Shown here in pieces: positions 22,600 to 32,405 of a stretch of DNA of 64,000 nt (positions are counted from its first letter, which is position 1; every line of letters begins with the position of its first letter). Origin of the DNA: Psococerastis gibbosa (lineage: Eukaryota; Arthropoda; Insecta; Psocodea; Psocidae); the NCBI GenBank assembly GCA_963971405.1, contig OZ020489.1:40042539-40106538 (forward strand), given 5' to 3'. Below the pieces are notes generated by a model. It worked only from the letters and a program-made list of their open reading frames with translations. It ran no database searches and was not told the DNA's origin. A program made the translations under genes and the position numbers.

Positions 22600-23504
22600 C
22601 TGGTTACGGGCCTGATACGAATACTATCTTATAAATATGATATTCAAGGTGTGCTTTGGCCTAGTTTTCGGAGTTATCACTGATCATCTTGTAGCCTATT
22701 AGGCGCCACCCAACACAGTGAAAGTCTATGATAGTAATAAGGTTAATTTGTTTATTTACGAAACCGAATGATAACCTCAGTTGTTTCACCCATAGGCTAT
22801 AATATCATTATCATTCTTGTGTATGATGTATCATATTTGGAAAGGAAAATTTTGTGGACTGATCCTATGATCATTTCGAAATGAGGTTAAAGTTGTTTTT
22901 TATTTGTATGACGGCCGTTGACTCTGTCAACGTGATCATACACTGCTTGTGTATGATATTTGTCATCATTATCATACAATAAAAAAACGAAACTTGTCGT
23001 CGCAATGGTTGTTTTTCTGGAAAGTCCTAAAGGAGTAATATTGGGATCATTGACATTTTGAACTGTCACTGTTTGTGTGTGTATTTCAATATTTGAACCT
23101 GTTTTATAAATGAGTAAAATGGGGACTACTTCATTTCCAGTAGATATCCATCACCATTTTTGGGGGTTTCCCATGTTACTCCCTTTTCGGATAGATTTTT
23201 TGGACGGAATAATGATCACCCGACTTTTTTGGTAATTTAAACTGGAAGTTTGAATTTAACAATATTAATGATTTATTTTTATTTTGTATCAATATTTGAC
23301 GTTATAATTCTTTCACTTTATTTAAATAAGTAAATAAATAAATAAATATTTCTGTGAAATTATATAGGTCCATTCAAGTAATCAACAAGTAATCTGCAAG
23401 AAAGTATAAAGTAACATCGTCAAAATCAGGTAGTTCTGTCATTGTCATTGTACTAGTGCCTCAGTGACATTGTAGAAATCTTTCTTTAAGAGATGGTCTC
23501 TAAG
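22600..23504. other. AT-rich intergenic DNA
   Basis: No gene was recognised. Several gtatgat/atcatac repeats make local short hairpins near 22800-22980. Confidence 0.3.
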
Positions 23505-23850
23505 CAATTTTGAAAGAAAGAAAATTACCTTTATTTTCCATACGGGCGAATTTTGCGTCTTTTAGCCCACTCTTACAACTAACCCATAATGTTAACTTAA
23601 GTAGTACACAAAAATGTATCTGAAACTACAAAACTATAAACAACTAAAACTGACCATTTATACACCATAAATACTCATAAAGTAATCATGACAAGCCGCC
23701 TTAAACTTCTTTAAACTTTCTTCATTTGTAATTGGGTCCGGTAGGGAGTTCCAAAGCCTCACCACCTGCACCGAAAAGGAAGAAGATAAGGCCTGGGATG
23801 TATGGATTGGAAAGGATATTTTTTTTCTTCTGGTATTCCGCATATTGGGA
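23505..23850 (-). mobile_element. LINE 3' end with short coding remnant
   Basis: The minus-strand frame 23843-23658 contains VQVVRLWNSLPDPI and SLKKFKAACHDYF, the C-terminal signature of Jockey/CR1-like non-LTR reverse transcriptases. It stops at GV, followed by a UTR of about 150 bases ending in aataaaggtaattttctttc. It is 5'-truncated. The same UTR end recurs at 22322 and 35570. Confidence 0.75.
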
Positions 23851-24212
23851 AGTTAGTATCATTTCCTACCGCTCTCAGTTCAATCGGGAGTTTTCTAATC
23901 CTTGTATAGTATAGGATCCAGCCGCTCACACTTGACTGTGCGTGGTGCTGGCCTTACAAGGTCACCCCCTTTGCCTCGTGTTGTAAGTGTTCCCAATTTG
24001 TGTTAGTGTTTGGCATTTTTGGAGGGATGCGAATTTTCCATCTATCCTATTTAGAGCTCAAATTGCAGATTGCTCTTCCTCGTTCTCACTCCTCTTCGTG
24101 TGTGATGTGTAGCCTTACCGCCAAAATTTATATCTTCTTCATTATGCAATTCATATGGTTTAACGTCAATAAATCCTCACTTATTGCAGTTATACTGGCA
24201 GCCGATTAGAAC

Positions 24213-24218
24213 AAAAAT

Positions 24219-24251
<33 letters not shown>

Positions 24252-24420
24252 TTTAATCGCATGCAAACAATTTAATGAATGTATCCGATTGACCTCTTCA
24301 GTCGCCTCAATGAGTAAATTAATACTTGTGCTGAGTTACGACACGTCTCCGATCGCATGGCGCGCAGAGACTCGCACAAGTACAAGCACGCTACCACCTT
24401 GCCATCGAAGCCGATCGAAT
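24213..24420 (-). mobile_element. SINE-B copy with long T tract
   Basis: On the plus strand it begins with about 30 T (the poly-A tail) and aagtttaatcgcatgcaaac, and ends ccttgccatcgaag. It is nearly complete. Confidence 0.82.
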
Positions 24421-24454
24421 CGAATGGCCTAATTACCCCGTGTATTATGCCGTA

Positions 24455-25115
24455 ATCTCAAACCTATTGACATAGGTCCAATTCTGATGACATGCTATTG
24501 TGATGCGTGATAGATGATCACAGGCTAATGGCTCAATCGTAACCCTACAGTGTTCCAATGCTGGGCGTAGATCTATATTTGTCACACCCAGAGTACACTG
24601 TCTTGCCGAAGGTGGGGCAGGTTGCATGAAAAGGTTGCCAGGTGAGGTCACAGGCGCCTGTAGAGAGCACTATTAGCTGATGACTCTGGCGTCAGGCCCG
24701 GAACCAGGTACTGCTTGTGGAGCCTGTTGACATAAGTCCAAATCTGTTGATTGCGACGATAGATAATCAGAGGTTAATGACTCAGTCGTAACCCTATGGA
24801 GTTCCAGTGCAGAGTGTAGGTAGATGTATATTTGTAACACACAGGGTACACTGTCTTGCCGAAGGTTGGGCAGGTGGCATGAAAAGGTTGCCAGGTGAGG
24901 TCACAGGCGCCTGTAGAGAGCAATATTAGCTGATGACTCTGGCGTCAGGCCCGGAGTCAGGTATACTACTGGAGCCTATTGACATAAGTTCGAATCTGTT
25001 GATTGTGACGACAGATAATCAGAGGTTAATGACTCAATCGTAACTCTATGGAGTTCCATTACAGAGCATAGATCTATATTTGTCACACGCAGGGTACACT
25101 GTCTTGCCGAAAGCA
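24455..25115 (+). repeat. Tandem repeat, ~256-bp unit, ~2.6 copies
   Basis: Units start near 24458, 24719 and 24972 with the marker cctattgacataagt and include cacaggcgcctgtagagagc and ctggcgtcaggcccgga. The third unit breaks off near 25115; a diverged trace (gctgattgtgatgatag) follows near 25300. Confidence 0.82.
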
Positions 25116-25507
25116 GGGACGGATCAGCCCCAGCCCATTGGGGGTGGGGGGAGGGGTAGTTATGGGTCAAAATAGGAACACATGTAGGATCGATAAAATC
25201 AGAGCGTAACCAATTAATTTACAATAGACTTACAAAATTTGGGGGGTGCAGCTACCCATAATATAGGATAGTGTAAATCCTGGTACATGTTGACATTAGC
25301 TGATTGTGATGATAGCCGATAGGTAATCACAGTAATATACTGTATATATACTGGCTAAGCCTCCGATTTACAATCATAAGTCTACGTTGTGCCACTGAAG
25401 ATGTTGACGAAACGTTTGGAAGGACGCTTTCAAATCGACCACGGCCTATCAGCCCGGATTATATACGGCTTCATCATATGACTCCAGCTGTGGAAGTCTT
25501 TCTAATT
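25116..25507. other. Intergenic DNA
   Basis: Apart from the faint trace of the preceding repeat near 25300 and a tgttgacgaaacgtttgg motif at 25400, nothing is recognised. Confidence 0.3.
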
Positions 25508-25690
25508 ATAACTGAGTCGTATCTGTACTTGGTTAAGTCATGCTTTCGCCTGTTTCATTGCGCCAATGGCAAGCTTGTCACAGCTTGTCTATTATCGCTT
25601 GTAACCGGGGCAGGTTGACATCGAGAACGTACATGCCAGTTTGCCAATGACCAATAATGCATCCGAAATCCATGGGGTTGTTGGCATTGG
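25508..25690 (+). repeat. Dispersed repeat D, longest copy
   Basis: Contains tcatgctttcgcctgtttca, tgtctattatcgcttgtaac and caggttgacatcgagaacgt, matching 12027 and 22430. Confidence 0.6.
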
Positions 25691-25759
25691 ACAAGGGACC
25701 TATGGGCCACAATAAGCAAGTCTGGGTCCATAAAAAGTCCTAAAAAAAAAAAAATACAT

Positions 25760-26235
25760 TACATTATCAATTATAACTACCTTTCTGTCACAGTCATGAC
25801 TATTGCACTGCTGACATGTGCTCTACAAGTGTTCGCCTTGATATACATAACAGCTCTCTCAGCTTCTAGCAGCTGGCAGGCCTCTCACCGGCCCTGACTC
25901 CAGCACTAAATTAGCATACAGCGCAGCGCGAGGTGAAGTGACGTAGGCGACTCCCGTCCGAGCACTCTGGAACTCGCCTGGAGAGCCTGGAATGTTGATC
26001 GAGGTCAGGGCCCAGGCCGAATTTGCTGAACCATTTATTGAACCCTCCTACGCAGCCTACGCTCACTTTCTACTGCCACGAGCCAAGGCAAATTGCCCAT
26101 ACATAATTAGCAAATAAACAATATAGGCGCACAGTGATTATGCTAAAATTTTGCTACTTCATTATTGACAGCCAACAGCCCTGAGATCAGTGTTCCATAT
26201 AGGCATTCCTTGGTATGATTAGTGTCACGCGAGGC
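25760..26235. other. Intergenic DNA, slightly GC-rich
   Basis: No coding stretch or named repeat was recognised on either strand. Confidence 0.3.
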
Positions 26236-26239
26236 TTTA

Positions 26240-26740
26240 GAAATTTTTTCAGGTGGGGGAGGGGTTCATGTGCACCGTATGCAAGCGGATAGGACGCCGA
26301 AGCTGGTTTTCGAAGACACCTTCAACCACCCGGTAGGCCAAGGCTCAGATGGAGAGACCAAGTACTCGAAGATGTGCACGCCACCGACACCCGAGACTGG
26401 AAGCTAGCGGCGGAAGATGGTCCGAGATGGCGTGGTGGGTCTTTGATCAGTGGCACTGCAAAATATGATTGAGGGGGTCATGTGCACCGTATGCAAGCGG
26501 ATAGGACGCCGAAGCTGTTTTCGAAGACACCTTCAACCACCGACACCTTCAACCACCCGGTAGGCCAAGGCTCAGATGGAGAGACCAAGTGCTCGAAGAT
26601 GTGCACGCCACCGACACCCGAGACTGGAAGCTAGCGGCGGAAGATGGTCCGAGATGGCGTGGTGTAGTGGCAGCTGCCAAAAGTCCCCCGGGCTGGACGC
26701 GCCTACCTAAGTCAAGGGATAGGGGGTGGTCTTTGATCAT
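26240..26740 (+). mobile_element. LINE 3' end, tandemly duplicated
   Basis: Two near-identical units (about 26240-26465 and 26474-26740) each read HRMQADRTPKLVFED then, in other frames, TDTRDWKLAAEDGPRWRGVV, the usual C-terminus of a LINE protein. The second unit has an extra duplicated stretch (caccttcaaccaccgacacc) and continues to AAAKSPPGW. The first unit ends by jumping from ctttgatca to gtggcactgcaaaatatgat, that is, from the start of the following palindrome arm to a point about 180 bases inside it. Confidence 0.72.
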
Positions 26741-27293
26741 ACTAATTTATCATGTGATGCTGTTTTTTATTTTATTTATTTCTATTTTTAATTTTTTATT
26801 TTGAGTGATAAATGTACGTTGATTCTCTTTCAGCTATGTAGCTGTTGTGGCTACTGCTGATCAGTGTAAATGTAAAATTGTTTTCAATACACATATTATT
26901 ATTATCAGTGGCACTGCAAAATATGATTTTACTTAATAATTAAATATAACAATAATTTTTTTTCGTGCTGTTCAATAATATAAATAAAAATGTCCGTATC
27001 CCCAATCAAGCGCTAGCTTGGGGATACGGACATTTTTATTTATATTATTGAACAGCACGAAAAAAAATTATTGTTATATTTAATTATTAAGTTAAATCAT
27101 ATTTTGCAGTGCCACTGATAATAATAATATGTGTATTGAAAACAATTTTACATTTACACTGATCAGCAGTAGCCACAACAGCTACATAGCTGAAAGAGAA
27201 TCAACGTACATTTATCACTCAAAATAAAAAATTAAAAATAGAAATAAATAAAATAAAAAACAGCATCACATGATAAATTAGTATGATCAAAAG
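26731..27293. repeat. Near-perfect inverted repeat, ~275-bp arms
   Basis: The left arm runs from ctttgatcatactaattt (26731) to tgtccgtatcccca (27004). The right arm is its reverse complement from tggggatacggaca (27019) to 27293. By eye I find only two differences between arms: one extra base at the outer end and one substitution near gattttactt/gatttaactt. The spacer of 14 bases itself contributes to a caagc-gcta-gcttg hairpin. The arms are AT-rich and non-coding. The left arm is continuous with the LINE tail before it. Confidence 0.9.
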
Positions 27294-28307
27294 AAGATAG
27301 AGATATCAATATGAGGAGTAAAAAGGCGATTTGTCACAAAATAAAAAAAATTTAGGTTGGTACGTATCACTGGAATCGTCGCATTGACTGCTACAAAAAA
27401 AATAAGATTTTTGTCTCCTGCATTTACAGTTTCAGTTTTTAAAAACTGTAGACGGCCCTGTACCTTGATTTTGTGTTTGATTTTAATTTTTAAAGACATA
27501 CTACTGTATTATGTGACGTTACTTTACTTTTCTGTAGGTACTATTATTTTATTTTATTTTATATAGGTATTTAACTTACTACATGCACTATGTGCCTTTA
27601 CTTTAATGTAAGTGCTACCGGTATTAAATTTTGGACTCAAATCTGTTGATGGTATTAAGGTATTTTTATTAATAAAAAAAACGCAATACAATTAATAAAT
27701 ATCCAAGGGCCACACTAAGCGCACCCTGTGAAGGGTACTTGCGTCGTGGCCCTTGTAACTATTACAAAACAAAAACATTACAAAACAATAATTATAAATA
27801 ATGGTCTAAAACACTTATAAATCTTAGAATATATATATTTATATTATATTTTATTTTTACATTATCACTTCAAAATATCTTTAAGTTCAGTAAAAGGCAA
27901 TTATAAATTACCTCTACTTATTAATATTATTATTATGCAAATGACAAATCGCCTTTTGAATACATGCTTCTCACGTACTGCGGATTTAGTTGTCACGGTG
28001 TGTGTTCTATTATTAGATAATAGCATTCTAGTGCCAGTGGTCCACAAAATCAGGGCCAGTTGCTCCCACGTTAGGGGTCAAGTTCGTACCTTAGCCTAAT
28101 CCTCCTGTTCAATGTAACACTTCCTCTTTATTGTAGCCAAGGTATCGTACGTTAATTTAGCCCGCAGGTATGAGGCTTGTAAGACCGGAAGTTTATATGG
28201 TATTAAGGAATTTGCCAGTTATTACATTTAGGAAAGATTTATGGAGCATTGAAATGCTCCCTTGGTAGCAACAATCTGCAACATATCAATTGGCCCGATT
28301 GGACTAC
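27294..28307. other. AT-rich DNA with one short hairpin
   Basis: At 27708-27762 the sequence caagggccac..gtggcccttg forms a stem. It sits beside an AT-rich tail and resembles the 3' end of an insect LINE, but no coding remnant is attached. Nothing else was recognised. Confidence 0.35.
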
Positions 28308-28584
28308 CAGGGGTTCCCAACCTTTTTTGTCCGTGGACCACTAGATTATTTTTTTGATTTTCCGTGGCTGTGACAGGAAAATCGTCAAGTTCTAGGACCA
28401 AGATTAAGTAGTTTGTATCGACTTCGATGGCCAGGTGGTAGCGTGCTTGTACTTGAGCGAGTCTCTACATGTCATGCGATCGGAGACGTGTCGTAACTGG
28501 AGACAAGTACCTATTAGGTAACTTAGTGAGGCGACTGATGAGGTCAATCGGATACATTCATTGAATTGTTTGTATGCGATTAAC

Positions 28585-28622
<38 letters not shown>

Positions 28623-28850
28623 GTTTGTGCCTACAATTACGTCCTAATATTTGATTAAATGTTTGTGACTGATATCTTAGATTTTATAGTTCAGTGCCAA
28701 GACTTATACTTTATTTTACTTCTAATTTCCAATAACTTTAATAACAATAGCTGTTTTATTTTGTTATTTCTTCCTTTGCTCTGTGGACCACCTGCTATAC
28801 AATATGTCTGTGGACCACCGGTGGTCCATGGACCACAGTTTGGGAACCCC
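28308..28850. mobile_element. hAT-type element interrupted by a SINE
   Basis: The left end caggggttcccaacctttttt..ccgtggaccac is mirrored by ...gtggaccacagtttgggaacccc at the right. Flanks tggactac and caaactac share five of eight bases, so the target duplication is only suggestive. The interior is interrupted by the SINE-B at 28424. Confidence 0.65.
28424..28622 (+). mobile_element. SINE-B copy with long poly-A
   Basis: Begins cttcgatggccaggtggtag, contains ggagacgtgtcgtaact and tcggatacattcattgaatt, and ends in about 35 A. It is nested in the hAT element. Confidence 0.85.
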
Positions 28851-28999
28851 CAAACTACACTGTCCCGTCGTGTTCTGTGGAAGCTTACAACAACAATAAA
28901 GAGGAACCTTTCCAAATGTTTGAAAATCAACATGGCATGAGCGTTAATTATGTTTTCTAAAATACAGTATATAAACTGTGATATATATTCTCTACTTCT

Positions 29000-29100
29000 A
29001 CTTCATCAGGCTCTACACCTCCCTCTTGATGAGCTTTGGTCTGCTCGAAAACACTCCTCCTGCCATTGAACTTACATTGCCTGTTGTGTTAATAGTCATT
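29000..29100 (-). mobile_element. LINE 3' end fragment
   Basis: On the minus strand it reads ..FEQTKAHQE.. then ggtgtagagcctgatgaagtagaagtagag, matching the last ~30 codons and the tail of the LINE at 29513 (AKAHQGL, ctgtagagccggaagaag). Confidence 0.6.
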
Positions 29101-29107
29101 AGAGGCA

Positions 29108-29269
29108 AGGCCGTAGCCAGAGGGGAGTCCAGGGGGTCCGGACCCTACCGTAATATTTGCAGCGTACACTAGATAGAATGTAGGATGTAGATAGATATAG
29201 GTGATCTCACTTCCAGTAAAATCAGGTGGACCCCCCCCCCCGCCTGAAAAAACTTTCTGGCTACGGCCG
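29108..29269. mobile_element. Small MITE with gccgtagccag ends
   Basis: The left end ggccgtagccagaggggag is mirrored by ctttctggctacggcc at the right, with subterminal G/C runs (11 C at 29231). It is about 162 bp. Confidence 0.55.
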
Positions 29270-29489
29270 ACCTTCATTTATTGAACAATTAAGGCACAGC
29301 CTATTGTCATATTGTCAGGGGGAGGTGGCATTTAGCAGACCATGCGTGGACTGAAAACCATAAAATCAATTGAGACAAGGGACTAAGCAAGGATCATTCT
29401 TTTAGGGAGACAGGTTTCAAGAAGAGGAAGCTAGAAGAAGCAACAGTCATGGCCCTGAATACTGATGCCATAAGTCAGCCCAGCACGAT

Positions 29490-32249
29490 ATGGTTGCCAT
29501 CAGTTACGGAAAGGAGGAGTTACGGAGAGGAACTGGCTTTTTTGTGACAAAGAGAGCAAGAGGGAAAGTAATAGGATTTGAGCCCATCAGTGACAGAATA
29601 TGTAAAATTCGTATTAAAGGAAAATTTAGAAATATAAGTATACTGTCTGCATACGCGCCAACCGAAGAGGCAGATAACGACGAGAAAGAAGCCTTCTACG
29701 ACCAGATGACTTACTCCATTGAGAACATACCACAATATGACATCACTGTAGTACTAGGTGACTTCAGCGCGAAGATCGGAAAGGAACCATTTACCCAAAC
29801 AACATGTGGCCTCTTCTCAAAACATCAAACTACAAATGAAAACGGTAGACTCCTGATTGGAATGGCAGCAGCGAACAAACTTGCGGTGATGAGTACCTAC
29901 TTTCAACACAAAAACATACACCTAGGGACATGGACGATCACTGGAACTACAGAGACGAATCAAATAGACCACATCCTAGTATCAGCTAGACACGCATCGT
30001 CGGTAATAGATGTGAAGACCTGCCGAGGACCTAACTGTGATTCCGACCATTTCCTAGTTAAAGCAGTGATGAGAGAGAAACTGTCCAACGCCCAAAAAAG
30101 AAAGCCAAAAGAACGTACGGTGTGGAACCAAGAGTTATTTAAAGTACAAGATGTAAAAGATAATTTTCAACGTGAGATACGAAATAAGCTGCAAGAACAA
30201 AGAGAAGAAAGAGCAGAAGACGAGAATGTAAATGATATAAACCATAAATGGGAACAACTTAGAGAAGCATTGACAACAGTGACTAGAGACATTATTGGAG
30301 AGAAAGAGCGCGTAAGAAATGAGTGGTTTGATGATGAATGTGTACAAATAATACAACGGAAGAATGAAGCCAGAAAGAGGAAATTACAAAGAAACACCAG
30401 GTCGGCCCAGGAAGAATATGATGAACTCAGAAGAGAAGCAAACCGAGTTTGCCGCAGAAAGAAGAAAGAAATGATTAACAAAAAACTAGAAGAAATAGAA
30501 AACAAAAGGCAGCAAAATCAGACCAGGAAATTTTATAAAGACACAGACTGGTTCAGGAAAGAATACAAGGCGAGACTAAGCGGTTGCAAAGATAAGAATG
30601 GGAAACTACTTGGCGAAGAGGAGAGTATTATGGAACGATGGTCCGAGTACTTCAAAGAACTACTCAACAAAGAGAGCGACACTACACCAGAAGAAGAACC
30701 ACTACCACAAACTGCGGAAATGCTTATACCCCCACCAACACTAATAGAGGTAGAAAACGCCATAAAAAGGATGAATAACTATAAAGCACCAGGCAAAGAT
30801 GGCATCACCAGTGAAATACTAAAATACTCTGGGTCAGAGGTTGTAAAAGAACTACATGACATTATTACAAAGATCTGGGCAAACGAATGTATGCCGGAAG
30901 CATGGCAAACAGGAACTATAGTACCGATTTACAAGAAAGGCGACAAGTTGGACTGCAATAACTACAGAGGAATTACACTCCTTAATACTGCCTACAAGAC
31001 TTTCTCAAATCTTCTATTAAGAAAAATCTCACCGTATGCAGAAGAAATAATAGGCGAGTACCAATGTGGTTTTAGACCAGCCAGGGGAACTGTTGACCAA
31101 ATCTTCGTTGTACGGCAAACTATGGAAAAATGCTACGAGCATAATACGGACCTACACATGCTCTTTGTGGATTTTAGACAGGCTTTCGATTCTATTTGGA
31201 AAGACAGCCTATATAACACAATGATCCGACAAGGAATACCAAAAAAACTAGTTAATCTAGTAAAAATGACTATGGAAAACGCCAGAGCCAGTGTAATAAT
31301 AGACGGACGATGTGGAGAAGAATTCCCACTCGGCAGAGGGGTACGACAAGGAGACGCCCTCTCAGCTACACTGTTCAACCTGGCACTGCAAGCAGCGTTA
31401 CAGAATATAGTAGAGAGTGGGACAATTGTATACAAGTCACAAATGATCTGCGCATATGCGGATGACATAGTCATAATCACTAAAAATAAGAAGCAACTAG
31501 GAGAGATACTTGCTAGACTATGTGTAGAGGCGAGTAGAGCTGGACTAGAAATAAATGTCTCAAAAACTAAGTATCTAGTAATGTCAGCGTTAGAAAGGAG
31601 ACGGAGAAGTGACAACCTGACTGTACAAGGAATGGCTTTCGAGAATGTAAAGAGCTTCATCTACCTTGGTGCAGAAGTAAACAACCAAAACAAAACTAGC
31701 GCAGAGATAGACAGAAGAATAACAGCAGCCAATAGAGCATATTTTGCCAACCTAAAATTGCTCAAGTCAAGACTTATCTCTAGAGCCACAAAACTACGAA
31801 TATACAAAACCCTTATAAGACCAGTTGCAACATACGGATCGGAAACCTGGAATCTCACTGTAAACGATGCCAACAAACTACGTGTACTCGAAAGAAAGAT
31901 AATAAGGAGGATATATGGACCCCTTTACGAGTACGGAGAATGGCGTATAAGACACAACGCTGAAATCGACGCCGCTCTCAACGGAGAAGACATAGTAAGG
32001 TTCATTAAAGCACAACGATTAAGGTGGCTGGGACACGTTGTAAGGATGTCTGAAGAACGCATGCCACGAAAAATGTACAAAGCAAGCATGACGGGAAGAC
32101 GACTGCCAGGACGGCCAAGAAACCGCTGGAAGGACGAGTTAGAGAATGACCTTCGCGAGTTGGGAGTCTCCAGATGGTGGAGCGTTGTGCAAAACCGAGA
32201 AGAATGGAGGAGTGTTGTCGAGCAGGCCAAAGCCCACCAAGGGCTGTAG
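29490..32249 (+). CDS. LINE endonuclease/reverse transcriptase, 5'-truncated
   Basis: An open frame of 919 codons. Residues ~9-200 are the C-terminal part of an APE-type endonuclease (LGDFSAKIG, NQIDHILVS, SDHFLVKA). Residues ~225-370 are a charged linker. Residues ~430-720 are the reverse transcriptase (YKAPGKDGITSEIL, NYRGITLLNTAYK, VDFRQAFDSIWKD, GVRQGDALSATLFN, YADDIVIIT). The C-terminus has RLRWLGHVVRM and ends GL at the stop. The N-terminal ~70-80 residues expected of the endonuclease are missing. The first seven codons (MVAISYG) and part of the eighth are host DNA: they overlap the left target-site duplication, so this Met is accidental. No internal stop or frameshift, so it is young, but it cannot encode a complete endonuclease. 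It looks RTE-like; exact clade uncertain. Confidence 0.93.
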   Translation: MVAISYGKEELRRGTGFFVTKRARGKVIGFEPISDRICKIRIKGKFRNISILSAYAPTEEADNDEKEAFYDQMTYSIENIPQYDITVVLGDFSAKIGKEPFTQTTCGLFSKHQTTNENGRLLIGMAAANKLAVMSTYFQHKNIHLGTWTITGTTETNQIDHILVSARHASSVIDVKTCRGPNCDSDHFLVKAVMREKLSNAQKRKPKERTVWNQELFKVQDVKDNFQREIRNKLQEQREERAEDENVNDINHKWEQLREALTTVTRDIIGEKERVRNEWFDDECVQIIQRKNEARKRKLQRNTRSAQEEYDELRREANRVCRRKKKEMINKKLEEIENKRQQNQTRKFYKDTDWFRKEYKARLSGCKDKNGKLLGEEESIMERWSEYFKELLNKESDTTPEEEPLPQTAEMLIPPPTLIEVENAIKRMNNYKAPGKDGITSEILKYSGSEVVKELHDIITKIWANECMPEAWQTGTIVPIYKKGDKLDCNNYRGITLLNTAYKTFSNLLLRKISPYAEEIIGEYQCGFRPARGTVDQIFVVRQTMEKCYEHNTDLHMLFVDFRQAFDSIWKDSLYNTMIRQGIPKKLVNLVKMTMENARASVIIDGRCGEEFPLGRGVRQGDALSATLFNLALQAALQNIVESGTIVYKSQMICAYADDIVIITKNKKQLGEILARLCVEASRAGLEINVSKTKYLVMSALERRRRSDNLTVQGMAFENVKSFIYLGAEVNNQNKTSAEIDRRITAANRAYFANLKLLKSRLISRATKLRIYKTLIRPVATYGSETWNLTVNDANKLRVLERKIIRRIYGPLYEYGEWRIRHNAEIDAALNGEDIVRFIKAQRLRWLGHVVRMSEERMPRKMYKASMTGRRLPGRPRNRWKDELENDLRELGVSRWWSVVQNREEWRSVVEQAKAHQGL

Positions 32250-32264
32250 AGCCGGAAGAAGAAG
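29513..32264 (+). mobile_element. LINE insertion with 14-bp target-site duplication
   Basis: The 14-mer atcagttacggaaa occurs at 29499-29512 and again at 32265-32278, immediately flanking the LINE. The element starts inside the endonuclease domain and ends ctgtagagccggaagaagaag, a short GAA-type tail. This gives exact borders of 2752 bp. Fragments of the same family lie at 15650, 29000 and 36840. Confidence 0.92.
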
Positions 32265-32319
32265 ATCAGTTACGGAAAAAGTGAAGTTCAACTAAAAGTT
32301 TCAAACTAGTATACTTTGG

Positions 32320-32405
32320 TTAGGGCCGTGGTCGAGGCTTACAGAGCCTATATTTCAGTCGTGAGAACGGTAGTTCGAATCCTGAAGGGGATCGGATTTA
32401 CTCAA
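32320..32405 (+). mobile_element. tRNA-like SINE head (possible)
   Basis: gggccgtggtcgaggctta followed 40 bases on by tagttcgaatcctg resembles A and B boxes at SINE spacing. No cloverleaf closes and there is no poly-A, so this is tentative. Confidence 0.35.

Noticed and set aside
26731-27293. Two independent MITEs in opposite orientation
   Set aside because: The arms are almost identical and share one centre, so a single palindrome is simpler.
29490-29512. A genuine start for the LINE protein at the first Met
   Set aside because: These bases lie before the left border defined by the target-site duplication and are host DNA.
30135-32230. Several minus-strand open frames inside the LINE
   Set aside because: They are antisense shadows of the long LINE reading frame, rich in Ser/Phe/Leu.
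32320-32405. A tRNA gene
   Set aside because: Only A- and B-box-like motifs are present; no cloverleaf closes.
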